From assembly GCA_011620705.1 (NCBI GenBank), contig WOYR01000146.1, forward strand, positions 1 through 8,517: a DNA stretch of 8,517 bases, given 5' to 3'. The notes below the pieces were generated by a model. It saw nothing but the letters and a program-made list of their open reading frames with translations, was not told where the DNA came from and made no database searches. Shown here in pieces: positions 6,953 through 8,517 of the stretch. Position 1 is the first letter of the stretch, and each line of letters begins with the position of its first letter. The position numbers were made by a program, and so were the translations under genes. The stretch comes from Microbacteriaceae bacterium (GTDB lineage Bacteria; Actinomycetota; Actinomycetes; Actinomycetales; Microbacteriaceae).

Positions 6953-8257
6953 TCAGCCGACACTCGGGGGCAGCACGCCTTCGCGCAGCGGCGGCTGCAC
7001 GGCGAGCGGACCGGCCTGGGCGAACTCGTTGAGGAGGCTCAGTTCGCTGTTGATGACGATGGCGAGACGGCGGATGCCCTCCCGGATGAAATCGGGCGTC
7101 GGGTAGCAGAAGGACAGCCGCATGGCGTTGCGCCCGCCGCCGTCGGCGTAGAAGGCGGTGCCCGGGGTGTAGGCGACGAGCTCCTTGACCGCGCGCGGAA
7201 GCATCGCCTTCGAGTCGAGGTTGTCCGGCAGGCTGAGCCAGATGTAGAAGCCGCCGTTCGGGACGGTCCAGTGCAGCGTCGGCAACTGCTCCTGGAGCGC
7301 CCCGATCATGGCGTCCCTGCGCTCGTGGTAGACCCCGCGGAAGACCTCGATCTGGCCTTTCCAGTCGGCGCTCGAGAGGTACTCCGAGATCACGGTCTGC
7401 GAGAACGAGCTGGGCGAGAGCACTGCCGCCTCGTTCGCTAAGATGAGTTTTTCTTTGATAGCGTGCGGCGCGACAGCCCATCCGACGCGCAGGCCGGGCG
7501 CCAAGGTCTTCGAGAAGGTTCCCAGGTAGATCACGCCGTCCTCGTCGACCGAGCGCATTGCCTGCGGCGGCGCCTGGTCGAAGTACAGCAGGCCGTAGGG
7601 ATTGTCCTCCACCACCAGGATGTCGTTCTCCCTGGCGATCTCGAGCACCTCCATGCGGCGCTCCCAGCTGAGGGTGACACCCATGGGGTTGTGGAAAGAG
7701 GGGATCGTGTAGAGGAACTTGATCGTGCGCCCCTGCTCGCGCAGCCGCGCGATCGTCTCGCGCAGCGATTGCGGGATGAGGCCGAACTGGTCCATCTCGA
7801 CGTGTGCGACATCCGCCTGGAAGCTGCGGAACACGACGAGCGCCGTGACGTAGCTCGGGCCCTCGGCGATCACCACGTCGCCGGGGTCCAGGAACAGTTT
7901 CGAGACCAGCTCCAGGGCGTGCTGGGAGCCGGTGGTGACGACCACGTCGTCGACGCCGGCCCTGATCCCCTCGAGAGCCATCACCTCGAGGATCTGCTCC
8001 CGCAGCTTCGGGACGCCCTGGCCCGATCCGTACTGGAGCGCCACCGCGGCGTGATCGCGCACCGTGCGGTCGACCGCTGTCAGCACGAGCTCCTGGGGGA
8101 GCGCGGAGACGTAGGGCATCCCGCCTGCCAGCGAGACCACCTCGGGGCGGCTGGCGACGGCGAACAGGGCCCGGACCTCGGATGCGGTGAGCCCCGCGGT
8201 GCGCGCGGCGTAGCGCGAGTACCAGGGGTCGAGGTTGTTGCCCCGTGACTGATCCAT
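6953..8257 (-). CDS. PLP-dependent aminotransferase, fold type I (class I/II, LysN/Aro8-like)
   Basis: This 434-residue cytoplasmic enzyme transfers amino groups using pyridoxal phosphate. Visible features are LAGGMP (43-48) near the N-terminus, phosphate-contact TGSQ at 109-112, N190 in SFHNPMG, D218 and Y221 in VVEDNPYG, the Schiff-base lysine K250 in TFSKTLAPGLRVGW, and R380 (MRLSF), the likely carboxylate-binding Arg. The pattern is that of 2-aminoadipate/aromatic aminotransferases, the group to which MocR catalytic domains also belong, but there is no N-terminal winged-helix domain. Substrate cannot be told from sequence. The ATG at 8257 has AAGGACAAGG just upstream; the frame is open to 8338 but runs into the trxA terminator. 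Close linkage to ddl suggests cotranscription, and an amino-acid supply role is possible but unproven. Confidence 0.9.
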   Translation of the reverse strand: MDQSRGNNLDPWYSRYAARTAGLTASEVRALFAVASRPEVVSLAGGMPYVSALPQELVLTAVDRTVRDHAAVALQYGSGQGVPKLREQILEVMALEGIRAGVDDVVVTTGSQHALELVSKLFLDPGDVVIAEGPSYVTALVVFRSFQADVAHVEMDQFGLIPQSLRETIARLREQGRTIKFLYTIPSFHNPMGVTLSWERRMEVLEIARENDILVVEDNPYGLLYFDQAPPQAMRSVDEDGVIYLGTFSKTLAPGLRVGWAVAPHAIKEKLILANEAAVLSPSSFSQTVISEYLSSADWKGQIEVFRGVYHERRDAMIGALQEQLPTLHWTVPNGGFYIWLSLPDNLDSKAMLPRAVKELVAYTPGTAFYADGGGRNAMRLSFCYPTPDFIREGIRRLAIVINSELSLLNEFAQAGPLAVQPPLREGVLPPSVG

Positions 8258-8321
8258 GTGGGCCTTGTCCTTGTCGGTCCGTTCTTCGGATATCGAACCA
8301 GGGTATCCGCAGAAGCACGAA

Positions 8322-8350
8322 GGCCCCCTCCCCAGCACGGGGAAGGGGCC
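8322..8350 (-). terminator. Intrinsic terminator of trxA
   Basis: A 12-bp stem with a 5-nt loop lies 39 bp after the trxA stop. In minus-strand RNA the arms GGCCCCUUCCCC and GGGGAGGGGGCC pair completely, with one G-U wobble, and are followed by UUCGUGCUUCU. On the plus strand the same position would be a C-A mismatch, so the structure is made for leftward transcription. The U tract is poor, as is common in high-GC actinobacteria. The roughly 64 bp between it and the aminotransferase ATG must hold that gene's promoter; I see no clear -35/-10 pair there. Confidence 0.8.
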
Positions 8351-8389
8351 AGAGGCGTGGGGGTGGCGACGCGAAGTCGGTCGGCGGTC

Positions 8390-8517
8390 CTACGCCAGGA
8401 ACTCCGCAAGGTCGGCTTCCAGGGCCGGCTTCGGCTTGGCGCCGATGACGGTCTTGACGACTTCGCCGCCGCGGTACACCTTCATCGCGGGGATGGAGGT
8501 GATGCCGTACTTCATCG
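8390..8517 (-). CDS. trxA: Thioredoxin (3' end; N-terminus beyond right edge)
   Basis: Thioredoxin is a small protein disulfide reductase kept reduced by thioredoxin reductase. Only the last 41 residues are present, in frame from the right edge to a TAG at 8390-8392. They include YGITSIPAMKVYRGGEVV, holding the cis-proline loop (SIP) that packs on the active site, and beta strands 4 and 5. The conserved glycine of VIGAKPKP and the C-terminal helix ALEADLAEFLA follow. The CGPC active site lies outside the window. The methionine at 8515 is internal, not a start. In actinobacteria trxA usually follows trxB in this origin-proximal region, so trxB is expected to the right. Confidence 0.88.
   Translation of the reverse strand, partial: MKYGITSIPAMKVYRGGEVVKTVIGAKPKPALEADLAEFLA

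Noticed and set aside
7463..8248. 261-codon plus-strand open frame opposite the aminotransferase
   Set aside because: Antisense shadow with no recognisable domain or ribosome binding site.
6945..8318. 457-codon minus-strand frame parallel to the aminotransferase
   Set aside because: Arg/Pro/Gly-rich frame-shifted shadow; the neighbouring frame has every aminotransferase motif.

Overview
This window is a piece of the conserved chromosome-origin neighbourhood of a high-GC Gram-positive bacterium. Gene order, frequent GTG starts, very high third-position GC and the individual proteins all point to Actinobacteria. The ddl and aminotransferase genes beside parAB, and the protein wording, suggest Microbacteriaceae, but that family-level guess comes from memory of related sequences and not from a search.

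Layout from left to right. (1) The 5' part of dnaA lies on the minus strand and runs off the left edge. (2) A 220-bp divergent intergenic region holds a strong-looking promoter for the rightward operon and a structured rpmH leader. (3) A tightly packed plus-strand block follows: rpmH (ribosomal protein L34), rnpA (RNase P protein), yidD and yidC (membrane protein insertion), jag/khpB (KH-R3H RNA-binding protein), rsmG (16S rRNA m7G methyltransferase), parA and parB (chromosome segregation). Most junctions overlap or are a few bases apart, which suggests translational coupling. (4) Two parS sites, the DNA targets of ParB, flank rsmG. One is a 20-bp perfect palindrome straddling the end of jag; the other lies just upstream of parA. 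(5) Converging on parB from the right, on the minus strand, are ddl (D-Ala-D-Ala ligase) and a fold-type I PLP aminotransferase, closely linked to each other. Before them comes the 3' end of a thioredoxin gene, cut by the right edge and followed by a clear intrinsic terminator.

The genes form the usual origin-proximal core: replication initiation, ribosome and tRNA maturation, membrane insertion and origin segregation. A cell-wall precursor gene sits between parB and trxA. The origin itself is probably left of the window, between dnaA and dnaN. I see no mobile element, CRISPR array, tRNA or rRNA gene, phage gene or defence gene, and I do not think the window holds a new multi-gene system. The points most worth a second look are small: the rpmH leader with two hairpins, a 16-codon ORF over parS that links jag to rsmG, and a KH domain in Jag without its GxxG loop.
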